Assembly: GCA_934296355.1 (NCBI GenBank)
Contig: CAKRAY010000093.1
Span: forward strand, 1 to 5,894
From: an uncultured Clostridia bacterium
GTDB taxonomy: Bacteria > Bacillota > Clostridia > Christensenellales > DTU072
Direction of reading: 5' to 3'
DNA: 5,894 nt
Shown: positions 1 through 5,894 of the stretch, piece after piece
Position numbering within the stretch: position 1 is the first letter of the stretch
How the letters are laid out: every line of letters begins with the position of its first letter
Position numbers and translations under genes: made by a program
The notes under the pieces: generated by a model
Seen by the model: the letters and a program-made list of their open reading frames with translations, nothing else
Databases searched by the model: none
What the model was told of the DNA's origin: nothing

Positions 1-2
1 GT

Positions 3-1481
3 TCGGGAAAGACCGATATTAAAGAGTTTCCCGAAAATCCGAAATACAAAGAGAGAAAAACGGCGTTAACGAAGTTCGACGTTATAAAAGCGGAAATAAT
101 AATTTTGGTCGCGGCGTTCGCGTTACCTTTTTTGATGGCGTTAGTATACGCCGTAGTTTCCGATTACACTATGGCGGAAGTCTTTTCACGCGCAGGCAGA
201 ATAGCGGCTCTCGGCGGCGTTTTGTTTTTCTTGTTTAATTCGATCGCTTGTTTTTACTTTTTCAAAAGAAGACAAACTTTCGATTTCTTCAAAGAATTAC
301 TCGTAATAATACTCGCCATAGCGCTTACTTATTTGATTTGCATCACCGTTGCGGACTATGTGTCGCTTTATCTCGCGCCTATTTGCATAATCGGTTTATT
401 AATCGCCGTTTTGATAAACAACGACATAGCGTTATACGTCAATACGATAGCGGTTTGCGGATTCTATATTATTTATAGCGTTTATTCCGGCATAAGCCAC
501 GATTTAATGAGCGTACTCAACGTTTCTTTGACGCAAATTCTCGGCGGAGCGGTTTTGATTTTGTTATCGAAAAACGTATATACGAGATTGTCTTTCTTCG
601 TCAAAGGTTTTTGCGTAAGCGCGCTTGTGGCGTTCCCTTTGACGTTCATTATGGGGCTGATAGAAACTTTCAAAACCCCGATAGAAGCATTGCAAGCGGC
701 GGTTTGGTCGTTCGTATCGTTTATTTCCGGACTCGCCGTATTTATGGTCATGTTGCCCGTTTTCGAAGTGGTTTTCAGAATGTACAGTACGTTTAGGTTG
801 GAAGAACTTTGTTCTCCCGACGCTCCGTTGATGTCAAGACTGGCAAAAGAGGCTCCGGGAACGTATAACCACTCGTTGGCAATGGCGAACTTGGCTCAGG
901 CATGCGCCCAAGCGATAGGCGAAAACGTCACTTTGGCAAGGGCGGGAGCGTGCTACCACGACGTAGGTAAATTGCGTAACCCTATATGCTTTACCGAAAA
1001 TCAGACCGACTATAACCCTCACGACGACTATATTCCCGAAGTCAGCGTAGCCTTGATAACACGTCACCCGCTTGACGGAGCTCATTTAATCAGATCTTGC
1101 GGTTTACCCGAAGAACTTGCGAGAATTGCCGAAGAACATCACGGACAAACAACCGTAGGCTTCTTCTTCAATAAAACGAGAGGATATACGGACGAACAAA
1201 TAGCAAACAGCGATTTTAGTTATAAGTGTCCCAAACCCAGTACGAAAATAAGCGGACTCGTGATGATAGTCGATACCGTCGAAGCGGCGACCAGATCTCA
1301 GGGAGTAGATAAAGACGAGAGGAACTTCCGCGAGTTTATTCATCGCTTGATTAAAGCGAAAGTAGATTCCGGACAGTTTACCGATTGCCCGCTTACGCTT
1401 AAAGATTTACAAGTAATCGAAGACACGCTCGTAAAAACCATTCCGAGTTTGTATCATCAAAGAATAAAATACGACAAATAA
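3..1481 (+). CDS. pgpH: 7TM-HD family c-di-AMP phosphodiesterase (PgpH/YqfF-like), 5'-partial
   Basis: This is a polytopic membrane protein with a C-terminal cytoplasmic HD phosphohydrolase domain; characterised relatives (Listeria PgpH) hydrolyse c-di-AMP. The frame is open from base 3 with no ATG, GTG or TTG before TTG 105, which lies inside a membrane helix and has no ribosome binding site, so the true start is outside the window. Numbering from TTG 105, eight hydrophobic segments are visible at about -4 to 18, 33-53, 64-82, 88-104, 107-127, 139-154, 164-186 and 197-220. The HD domain follows, with metal or catalytic ligands H256 (in GTYNHS), H285-D286 (in YHDVGK), H321, H327, H345-H346 (in EEHHGQ) and D390 (in IVDTVEAA), so it looks active. 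A basic stretch precedes the first helix, as in a cytoplasmic N terminus. Only about 15 residues separate the first two helices, where the family normally has an extracellular HDED domain of over 200 residues. The stop is 16 bases before ybeY-era. Family assignment is sure; the c-di-AMP substrate is inferred from homology. Confidence 0.93.
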   Translation, partial: SGKTDIKEFPENPKYKERKTALTKFDVIKAEIIILVAAFALPFLMALVYAVVSDYTMAEVFSRAGRIAALGGVLFFLFNSIACFYFFKRRQTFDFFKELLVIILAIALTYLICITVADYVSLYLAPICIIGLLIAVLINNDIALYVNTIAVCGFYIIYSVYSGISHDLMSVLNVSLTQILGGAVLILLSKNVYTRLSFFVKGFCVSALVAFPLTFIMGLIETFKTPIEALQAAVWSFVSFISGLAVFMVMLPVFEVVFRMYSTFRLEELCSPDAPLMSRLAKEAPGTYNHSLAMANLAQACAQAIGENVTLARAGACYHDVGKLRNPICFTENQTDYNPHDDYIPEVSVALITRHPLDGAHLIRSCGLPEELARIAEEHHGQTTVGFFFNKTRGYTDEQIANSDFSYKCPKPSTKISGLVMIVDTVEAATRSQGVDKDERNFREFIHRLIKAKVDSGQFTDCPLTLKDLQVIEDTLVKTIPSLYHQRIKYDK

Positions 1482-1497
1482 AAAAAGAAAAGACGAT

Positions 1498-2943
1498 ATG
1501 ATAAGAATTTACAACGACGACTATAACAAAGAATACGATAAACTGATTTACGATACCGTTAAAGCGGTGGCAAAACACTTTGAAACGAAGGTTGAAGACT
1601 TAGACGTAGAAATAAGTCTTGTAGATGAAAACGAGATTAGAGAGATAAATAGGGACGAGAGGGACATAGATAAAGTGACGGACGTCCTTAGTTTTCAGAA
1701 TATAGAAGAAATAAAATTCCCGATTAAGAAAGAAGACTACCCTATGGATATTAACGCCGAAGACGATTCCGTAATGCTCGGCGAGATTATAATATGCGAA
1801 AAGCGTTGTAGAGAACAAGCGCGGGAATACGGACATAGCGTAAGACGCGAGGCGGCGTTTCTTACTTGTCACGGAATGTTACACTTGTTAGGATACGACC
1901 ACGCTACCGAAGAAGAAGAACATGAAATGATAAGTATAACGGAAACCATTCTTAGCGGTATGGGATTAACGAGAGATATTCCTTATGACGAAAGCGAATT
2001 AAGCGCGTTACAAGAAGAAAACGATAGCGAGGACGGTGACGGCGAGTTTAGATCGGGCTTTGTCGCAATCATGGGAAAACCTAACGCGGGAAAAAGTACG
2101 CTTATAAACGCTTTGGTAGGCGAAAAGGTTTCTATAGTCAGTTGGAAGCCTCAAACGACAAGAAACAAGATTCTCGGAATATATAACGAAGAAAACGTTC
2201 AAATAGTGTTTATAGATACCCCGGGACTGCATAAACCCAGAAACACGCTCGGAGAATACATGATGAAGAGCGCGCAAGCGGCGACGGAAGGCGTAGATTG
2301 CGTTATTTATGTGGTAGACTGCGAAAAAGGTTTCGACGAAAGCGATAAAACGCACGTTTTGAGTTATTTGAACTCCGGCGAGAAAGTAGTGGTGGCGGTC
2401 AACAAAACCGACCACGTTACCAAAGAAAAGGTTTTTGAGATTTTAACGGAACTCAATAAGTATACTAAACTGAGCGCGGTCGTACCTATAAGCGCATTGC
2501 GCAAAAGAAACCTCGAACCGTTAATCGAAGAAGTAAAAAAACTATTAACCGAACACGTAAAGTATTACGACGACGAACAATACACGGATAAAAACATGCG
2601 CTTTATGACGGCGGAAATAATCAGGGAGAAAGCGTTACGCCTTTTAGATAAAGAAGTTCCTTACGGCATAGGCGTGGAAGTTACACAATACGAATACCGC
2701 CAAAGCGGCGAAATAATTGACATAAGCGCGGATATTATATGCGAAAAAGCCGCGCATAAACCGATTATCCTCGGTAAAAACGGTTCGATGATAAAGAAAA
2801 TCGCCACTTATGCAAGGCAAGATCTCGAAGATATTACGGGAACGAAGATTTTTCTTACGTTATTCGTAAAAGTAGAAGGCGATTGGCGCGGAAGCGATAG
2901 GCTAATGAAAGAACTCGGGTACGATCCTAAAGACGTAGATTAG
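1498..2943 (+). CDS. ybeY-era: Fused endoribonuclease YbeY and ribosome-assembly GTPase Era
   Basis: A single 481-residue frame holds two proteins that are normally separate. Residues 1 to about 163 are YbeY, the metal-dependent endonuclease of 16S rRNA 3'-end maturation and ribosome quality control: conserved R55 and TDVLSF (61-66), then the metal-binding HxxxHxxxxxH as H125, H129 and H135. Residues 164-183 form a linker with ten Asp/Glu and no basic residue. Residues 184-481 are Era: G1 GKPNAGKST (193-201), switch I PQTTR (T220/T221), G3 DTPG (240-243), G4 NKTD (302-305), G5 SAL (332-334), and a C-terminal KH domain with GKNG (426-429) that in Era binds the 3' end of 16S rRNA. Both parts have full family length and all key residues. 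The normal Era start Met is replaced by Glu183 (GAG), and the first in-frame ATG (2071) would delete the first beta strand, so Era cannot start alone. The ATG at 1498 is preceded only by an A-rich, weak ribosome binding site, which suggests coupling to the upstream gene. The dgkA and cdd genes found between ybeY and era in Bacillus are absent. Confidence 0.95.
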   Translation: MIRIYNDDYNKEYDKLIYDTVKAVAKHFETKVEDLDVEISLVDENEIREINRDERDIDKVTDVLSFQNIEEIKFPIKKEDYPMDINAEDDSVMLGEIIICEKRCREQAREYGHSVRREAAFLTCHGMLHLLGYDHATEEEEHEMISITETILSGMGLTRDIPYDESELSALQEENDSEDGDGEFRSGFVAIMGKPNAGKSTLINALVGEKVSIVSWKPQTTRNKILGIYNEENVQIVFIDTPGLHKPRNTLGEYMMKSAQAATEGVDCVIYVVDCEKGFDESDKTHVLSYLNSGEKVVVAVNKTDHVTKEKVFEILTELNKYTKLSAVVPISALRKRNLEPLIEEVKKLLTEHVKYYDDEQYTDKNMRFMTAEIIREKALRLLDKEVPYGIGVEVTQYEYRQSGEIIDISADIICEKAAHKPIILGKNGSMIKKIATYARQDLEDITGTKIFLTLFVKVEGDWRGSDRLMKELGYDPKDVD

Positions 2944-2973
2944 TCGAGCGCGGTATAAACGAACGAAAAACGG

Positions 2974-2999
2974 TCCACCATATAAGTAACGGAGGTGGA
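2974..2999 (+). promoter_or_regulatory. Possible hairpin covering the yqzL ribosome binding site
   Basis: TCCACC (2974-2979) is perfectly complementary to GGTGGA (2994-2999), giving a 6-bp stem with four G-C pairs around a 14-base loop. The 3' arm overlaps the GG of the GGAGG Shine-Dalgarno core (2991-2995), so in RNA the site would be partly hidden. The complementarity is seen directly; a regulatory role is inference, and a 14-base loop makes the structure only moderately stable. Confidence 0.3.
2991..2998 (+). promoter_or_regulatory. Strong ribosome binding site for yqzL
   Basis: GGAGGTGG ends close to the GTG start at 3002: the GGAGG core (2991-2995) is 6 bases from the start codon, an ideal spacing. 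This site decides the start of a gene too short to be called confidently on length alone, and it is the best Shine-Dalgarno sequence in the upstream operon. Confidence 0.8.
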
Positions 3000-3001
3000 A
3001 C

Positions 3002-3112
3002 GTGAGCAAAGATCTTAGAGATATGGTCTGGAAAGAGTTCGAAAGAACGGGCAATGCCGGAATGTTTATGCTTTATAACGCATTAAACGAAAAAGACGAA
3101 AATAAAGAATAG
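3002..3112 (+). CDS. yqzL: YqzL-family small protein
   Basis: This 36-residue protein starts at GTG 3002 behind a strong ribosome binding site and stops 5 bases before recO. It carries the short YqzL signature as I recall it from Firmicutes: a Trp, then Phe, then a TG pair followed by a hydrophobic LY stretch, seen here as VWKEFERTGN (residues 9-18) and FMLYNAL (22-28). The tail is charged (residues 30-36) and the predicted form is soluble, with no signal peptide or membrane helix. Bacillus subtilis has yqzL in exactly this place, between era and recO, and the position supports the call as much as the sequence does. The family's function is unknown to me. At 36 residues it is somewhat shorter than the Bacillus protein (about 47). 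It may be translationally coupled to recO, which lacks a clear ribosome binding site of its own. Confidence 0.82.
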   Translation: MSKDLRDMVWKEFERTGNAGMFMLYNALNEKDENKE

Positions 3113-3117
3113 AAAAA

Positions 3118-3750
3118 ATGAATAAAACGCAGGGAATAATACTAAGAGCGACCGACTACAAGAACTCGGATAAATTACTTAACGTTATGACGCCCTACGG
3201 AATAATTACTTTGGTAGCGCGAGGCGTACGAAAGACGAGCGCAAAACTCAAAGCGTACGCCACGATTTTTACTTTCGGCGAATTTACATATAACGAATCG
3301 AAGATAGGCAAAGTGCTTAGCGGCGTGGAATGTACGGATAACTTTTTTCCTTGCTGGAAGGAATTAGGTAAAAACATAGCGGCAGTTTTTTGCTTCGAAC
3401 TCACGGAAAAGTGTTTTAGAAACGACGAAGAGACGGCCGAGGAGTTCGTTTTTTTGTTAAAAATAATGAACGAAATCGCTTACGGAGAAGTCGCGCCGGC
3501 GGCGTGTTGTTTGAAATTCGCCGTTTTTTGCGCCGAGCGAACGGGAACGGACTATACTTCCGTTTCCAAGTCCGAGAAAAGCGTTTACGAGGTTTTACAC
3601 GCTGTTTCACAAGCCGAAATAGAAGAATTACAAACTTTACAGTATGAGATAAGCGAAGTTTACGCGGCGTTAAACCGCGTTTGCGCTTTGCTGAAAAACA
3701 ATTTGGGAATAAGAATAAACAGTCAAAGAAATCTTATGCCCGCGCTATAA
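3118..3750 (+). CDS. recO: DNA repair protein RecO, short form without zinc finger
   Basis: RecO works with RecR (and RecF) to load RecA on SSB-coated single-stranded DNA and can anneal DNA strands. Residues 1 to about 80 form the N-terminal OB fold, with the typical opening TQGIILRATDY (4-14), the ARGVRK segment (34-39) and FGEFTY (53-58). The rest is the helical C-terminal domain, ending in the expected LGIRINS-like segment (196-202). At 210 residues it is shorter than the usual 240-260. The two CxxC pairs of the common RecO zinc finger are absent: where they would follow the helix ending near C138-ERTG, the chain goes straight through a Ser/Lys-rich stretch (148-155) to the next helix. The other cysteines (72, 79, 92, 99, 130, 131, 138, 189) form no CxxC pair. 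ATG 3118 lies 5 bases after the yqzL stop with only A-rich sequence before it, so translation is probably coupled. The ORF is intact, with no sign of decay. Confidence 0.9.
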   Translation: MNKTQGIILRATDYKNSDKLLNVMTPYGIITLVARGVRKTSAKLKAYATIFTFGEFTYNESKIGKVLSGVECTDNFFPCWKELGKNIAAVFCFELTEKCFRNDEETAEEFVFLLKIMNEIAYGEVAPAACCLKFAVFCAERTGTDYTSVSKSEKSVYEVLHAVSQAEIEELQTLQYEISEVYAALNRVCALLKNNLGIRINSQRNLMPAL

Positions 3751-3769
3751 GTAAATGATAAAAAAATAC

Positions 3770-3798
3770 TTGATTTAATCTTTTTTATATATTATAAT
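3770..3798 (+). promoter_or_regulatory. Sigma-A type promoter of ppdK
   Basis: A TTGATT -35 box (3770-3775; four of six match TTGACA) is followed after exactly 17 bases by a perfect TATAAT -10 box (3793-3798). The surroundings are very AT-rich. The predicted transcription start is near 3804-3806, which gives a leader of about 86 bases before the ppdK ATG. The promoter begins 20 bases after recO ends, so ppdK can be transcribed independently of the operon before it. Confidence 0.85.
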
Positions 3799-3890
3799 AC
3801 TATCGATCGATGACATTCGTTTGCGATTCGATTCTTTAAAAATTTTGAGAAAAAAATTATTTAACATAAAAATTCTTAGGAGGATTTAGG
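3799..3890 (+). other. ppdK 5' leader, no riboswitch recognised
   Basis: The region from the -10 box to the ppdK start is AT-rich and too short for most riboswitches. It opens with the 10-bp palindrome ATCGATCGAT (3802-3811) at the predicted transcription start and includes A/T runs at 3837-3859. I see no convincing intrinsic terminator or antiterminator pair in it, so control, if any, is more likely at the promoter or on the enzyme. Confidence 0.5.
3878..3883 (+). promoter_or_regulatory. Consensus ribosome binding site of ppdK
   Basis: A full AGGAGG stands 7 bases before ATG 3891, in an A/T-rich and probably unstructured stretch. It fixes the start codon and predicts efficient translation, in contrast to the weak sites before ybeY-era and recO. 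Confidence 0.92.
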
Positions 3891-5894
3891 ATGAAAAAGT
3901 ATGTTTATCTTTTCAAAGAAGGTAACGCTAACATGCGTGAAATTCTCGGTGGAAAAGGTGCAAATCTCGCAGAAATGACTAATCTCGGATTGCCCGTTCC
4001 TCAAGGTTTTACGATCAGCACGGAAGCTTGTACTCAATACTATGAGGACGGCAAGCAGATCAACCCCGAGATTCAAGCGCAAATCATGGAGTATATCGAA
4101 AAAATGGAAGAAATCACCGGTAAAAAATTCGGTGACAAAGAGAATCCCTTGCTCGTATCCGTTCGTTCCGGCGCAAGAGCGTCTATGCCCGGTATGATGG
4201 ACACGATTCTTAACCTCGGTCTTAACGAAGACGTCGTTAAAGTTATGGCGGAAAAATCCGGTAACGCAAGATGGGCTTGGGACTGCTATAGAAGATTCAT
4301 CCAAATGTTCTCTGACGTCGTTATGGAAGTAGGTAAGAAGTATTTCGAACAACTTATCGACAAAATGAAAAAGGAAAAGGGCGTTAAACAAGACGTAGAA
4401 CTTACCGCAGACGACCTCAAAGAACTTGCAAATCAATTTAAAGCCGAATATAAGGCAAAGATAGGAAGCGACTTCCCGTCCGACCCGAAAGTACAACTAT
4501 TCGAAGCGATCAAAGCCGTTTTCCGTTCGTGGGATAACCCGAGAGCAAACGTTTATCGTCGTGATAACGATATCCCGTATAGTTGGGGTACCGCTGTTAA
4601 CGTTCAAATGATGGCGTTCGGCAACATGGGCGACGACTGCGGTACAGGCGTTGCATTCACGCGTGACCCCGCTACCGGCGCTAACGGATTGTTCGGCGAA
4701 TTCCTTACCAACGCGCAAGGCGAAGACGTCGTTGCAGGAGTACGTACTCCTATGCACATTTCCGAAATGGAAAGCAAATTCCCCGAAGCGTTCAAACAAT
4801 TCAAAGAAGTATGCCAAATTCTCGAAAACCACTATCACGATATGCAAGATATGGAATTCACCGTTGAACACGGTCACCTCTATATGCTCCAAACTCGTAA
4901 CGGTAAGAGAACCGCTAAGGCCGCATTGAAGATAGCTTGCGATTTAGTCGACGAAGGAATGATTACCGAAGAACAAGCGGTTCTTATGATCGATCCTCGT
5001 AACTTAGACACTTTATTACATCCTCAGTTCGACGCTAAAGCGTTAAAGAGCGCAACTCCTATCGCGCAAGCGCTTGCGGCTTCTCCCGGCGCGGCATGCG
5101 GACAAATCGTATTCAATGCCGAAGACGCTAAGACTTGGAAGAAAAACGGCAAGAAAGTAGTTCTTGTTAGATTGGAAACTTCTCCCGAAGATATCGAAGG
5201 TATGAAGGCTTCTCAAGGTATACTTACCGTTCGTGGCGGTATGACTTCTCACGCGGCAGTCGTTGCCCGCGGTATGGGAACTTGCTGCGTATCCGGTTGC
5301 TCGGCAATCGTTATGGATGAGGAGAACAAGAAATTTACCGTTGCCGGAAAAGAATATCACGAAGGCGACTTTATCTCTATCGACGGTTCTACCGGTAAGA
5401 TTTACGACGGAATTATCCCGACCGTTGACGCTACTATCGGCGGAGAATTCGGCAGAATTATGGCATGGGCGGATAAATACCGCGTATTGCAAGTAAGAAC
5501 GAACGCCGACACGCCGCGCGACGCTAAGAAAGCGCGTGAACTCGGCGCCGAAGGTATCGGTCTTTGCAGAACGGAACACATGTTCTTCGAAGGAAAGAGA
5601 ATCGACGCTATCCGCGAAATGATTTGTTCGGATACCGTAGAAGAAAGAGAAAGAGCGTTAGCGAAACTCGAACCTATGCAACAAGGCGACTTCGAGGCGT
5701 TGTACGAAGCGCTTGAAGGATGCCCGGTTACCATCCGTTTCCTCGACCCGCCGCTACACGAATTCGTTCCTACCGAAGAAGCCGACATTGCCGAACTCGC
5801 TAAGACTCAAGGTAAGACCGTAGAACAAATTAAAGCGATTATCGCCGGCTTACACGAATTTAACCCGATGATGGGACACAGAGGCTGCCGTCTT
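3891..5894 (+). CDS. ppdK: Pyruvate, phosphate dikinase, 3'-partial
   Basis: PPDK interconverts ATP + pyruvate + phosphate and AMP + PEP + pyrophosphate. In fermentative Clostridia it works in glycolysis or PEP resupply, in the cytoplasm, usually as a dimer. The window holds 668 of about 875 expected residues. Domains in order: the N-terminal ATP-grasp nucleotide-binding region (about 1-340) with GGKGANL (20-26, K22) and the SVRSGA region; the swivelling phosphohistidine domain with GGMTSHAA, whose H454 is the phosphorylated catalytic His and T452 the residue that DUF299-type PPDK regulatory kinases modify; and the first part of the PEP/pyruvate TIM barrel (from about 530), with R560 (in LCRTEH) and R616 (in TIRFLD) matching the substrate-binding arginines known in the Clostridium symbiosum enzyme, offset by one. 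The frame is open to the right edge at MGHRGCRL; the barrel's Glu, Asn, Asp and Cys catalytic residues lie beyond. It has its own promoter and a consensus ribosome binding site. CGT is used far more for Arg than in the upstream genes, which suggests high expression. No regulator gene is visible. Confidence 0.97.
   Translation, partial: MKKYVYLFKEGNANMREILGGKGANLAEMTNLGLPVPQGFTISTEACTQYYEDGKQINPEIQAQIMEYIEKMEEITGKKFGDKENPLLVSVRSGARASMPGMMDTILNLGLNEDVVKVMAEKSGNARWAWDCYRRFIQMFSDVVMEVGKKYFEQLIDKMKKEKGVKQDVELTADDLKELANQFKAEYKAKIGSDFPSDPKVQLFEAIKAVFRSWDNPRANVYRRDNDIPYSWGTAVNVQMMAFGNMGDDCGTGVAFTRDPATGANGLFGEFLTNAQGEDVVAGVRTPMHISEMESKFPEAFKQFKEVCQILENHYHDMQDMEFTVEHGHLYMLQTRNGKRTAKAALKIACDLVDEGMITEEQAVLMIDPRNLDTLLHPQFDAKALKSATPIAQALAASPGAACGQIVFNAEDAKTWKKNGKKVVLVRLETSPEDIEGMKASQGILTVRGGMTSHAAVVARGMGTCCVSGCSAIVMDEENKKFTVAGKEYHEGDFISIDGSTGKIYDGIIPTVDATIGGEFGRIMAWADKYRVLQVRTNADTPRDAKKARELGAEGIGLCRTEHMFFEGKRIDAIREMICSDTVEERERALAKLEPMQQGDFEALYEALEGCPVTIRFLDPPLHEFVPTEEADIAELAKTQGKTVEQIKAIIAGLHEFNPMMGHRGCRL

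Noticed and set aside
105..107. TTG as the start of the HD-domain protein
   Set aside because: The frame is open to the left edge, the TTG falls inside a hydrophobic helix, and no Shine-Dalgarno sequence precedes it; the gene is cut by the window.
2036..2038. GTG as a separate start for Era
   Set aside because: It is out of frame with Era. The nearest in-frame ATG (2071) would remove the first strand of the GTPase fold and has no ribosome binding site.
2008..2415. 135-codon - strand frame opposite the Era GTPase domain
   Set aside because: It is antisense to the conserved G1-G4 motifs, has no ribosome binding site and no recognisable product.
3759..3788. A-run and T-run around the ppdK -35 box as an intrinsic terminator for recO
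   Set aside because: The possible stem contains only A-T pairs and overlaps the promoter; it would be too weak to terminate.
3810..3839. Nine-codon ATG reading frame in the ppdK leader, a possible leader peptide
   Set aside because: It starts only about 5 bases after the predicted transcription start, so there is no room for a ribosome binding site, and no attenuator structure follows.
3876..4892. Two long open frames on the - strand opposite ppdK
   Set aside because: They lie antisense to a certain PPDK, show no recognisable domain or ribosome binding site, and arise from the codon pattern of the + strand gene.
5043..5788. Overlapping - strand open frames opposite the PPDK phosphohistidine and barrel domains
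   Set aside because: They are shadows of the conserved + strand coding sequence, with low-complexity Ser/Arg-rich translations and no family resemblance.

Overview
The window reads as a chromosomal housekeeping segment from a Gram-positive, Clostridia-like bacterium, probably an uncultured gut-type lineage (the lineage is inference). The signs are the gene order (7TM-HD phosphodiesterase, ybeY, era, yqzL, recO), which follows the Firmicutes neighbourhood known from Bacillus and Clostridium, a PPDK close to the clostridial enzyme, AGGAGG-type ribosome binding sites, a textbook sigma-A promoter and moderately AT-rich coding sequence. All genes lie on the + strand. I see no mobile element, tRNA, rRNA, CRISPR array or phage gene.

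Layout. The left edge cuts into a membrane-anchored HD-domain phosphodiesterase of the PgpH/YqfF (c-di-AMP) family, ending at 1481. Next, at 1498-2943, is one uninterrupted frame carrying both the rRNA-maturation endonuclease YbeY and the 30S-assembly GTPase Era, joined by an acidic linker. After a 58-base gap with a possible ribosome-binding-site hairpin comes a 36-residue YqzL-family gene (3002-3112), then a short RecO (3118-3750). These four genes are tightly spaced with no internal promoter or terminator that I can see, so they are probably one transcript started upstream of the window. A strong promoter at 3770-3798 then drives a separate unit, pyruvate phosphate dikinase (ppdK), which starts at 3891 and runs off the right edge after 668 codons.

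Functionally the operon joins second-messenger turnover (c-di-AMP), 16S rRNA maturation and 30S assembly (YbeY-Era) and recombinational repair (RecO). ppdK is a central-carbon enzyme (PEP/pyruvate interconversion) whose promoter, leader and codon use suggest high expression.

The window holds no novel defence or mobile system. What stands out is a set of rearranged core proteins: a YbeY-Era fusion with no internal start for Era, a 7TM-HD protein that seems to lack its extracellular HDED domain, and a shortened RecO without the zinc-finger cysteines.
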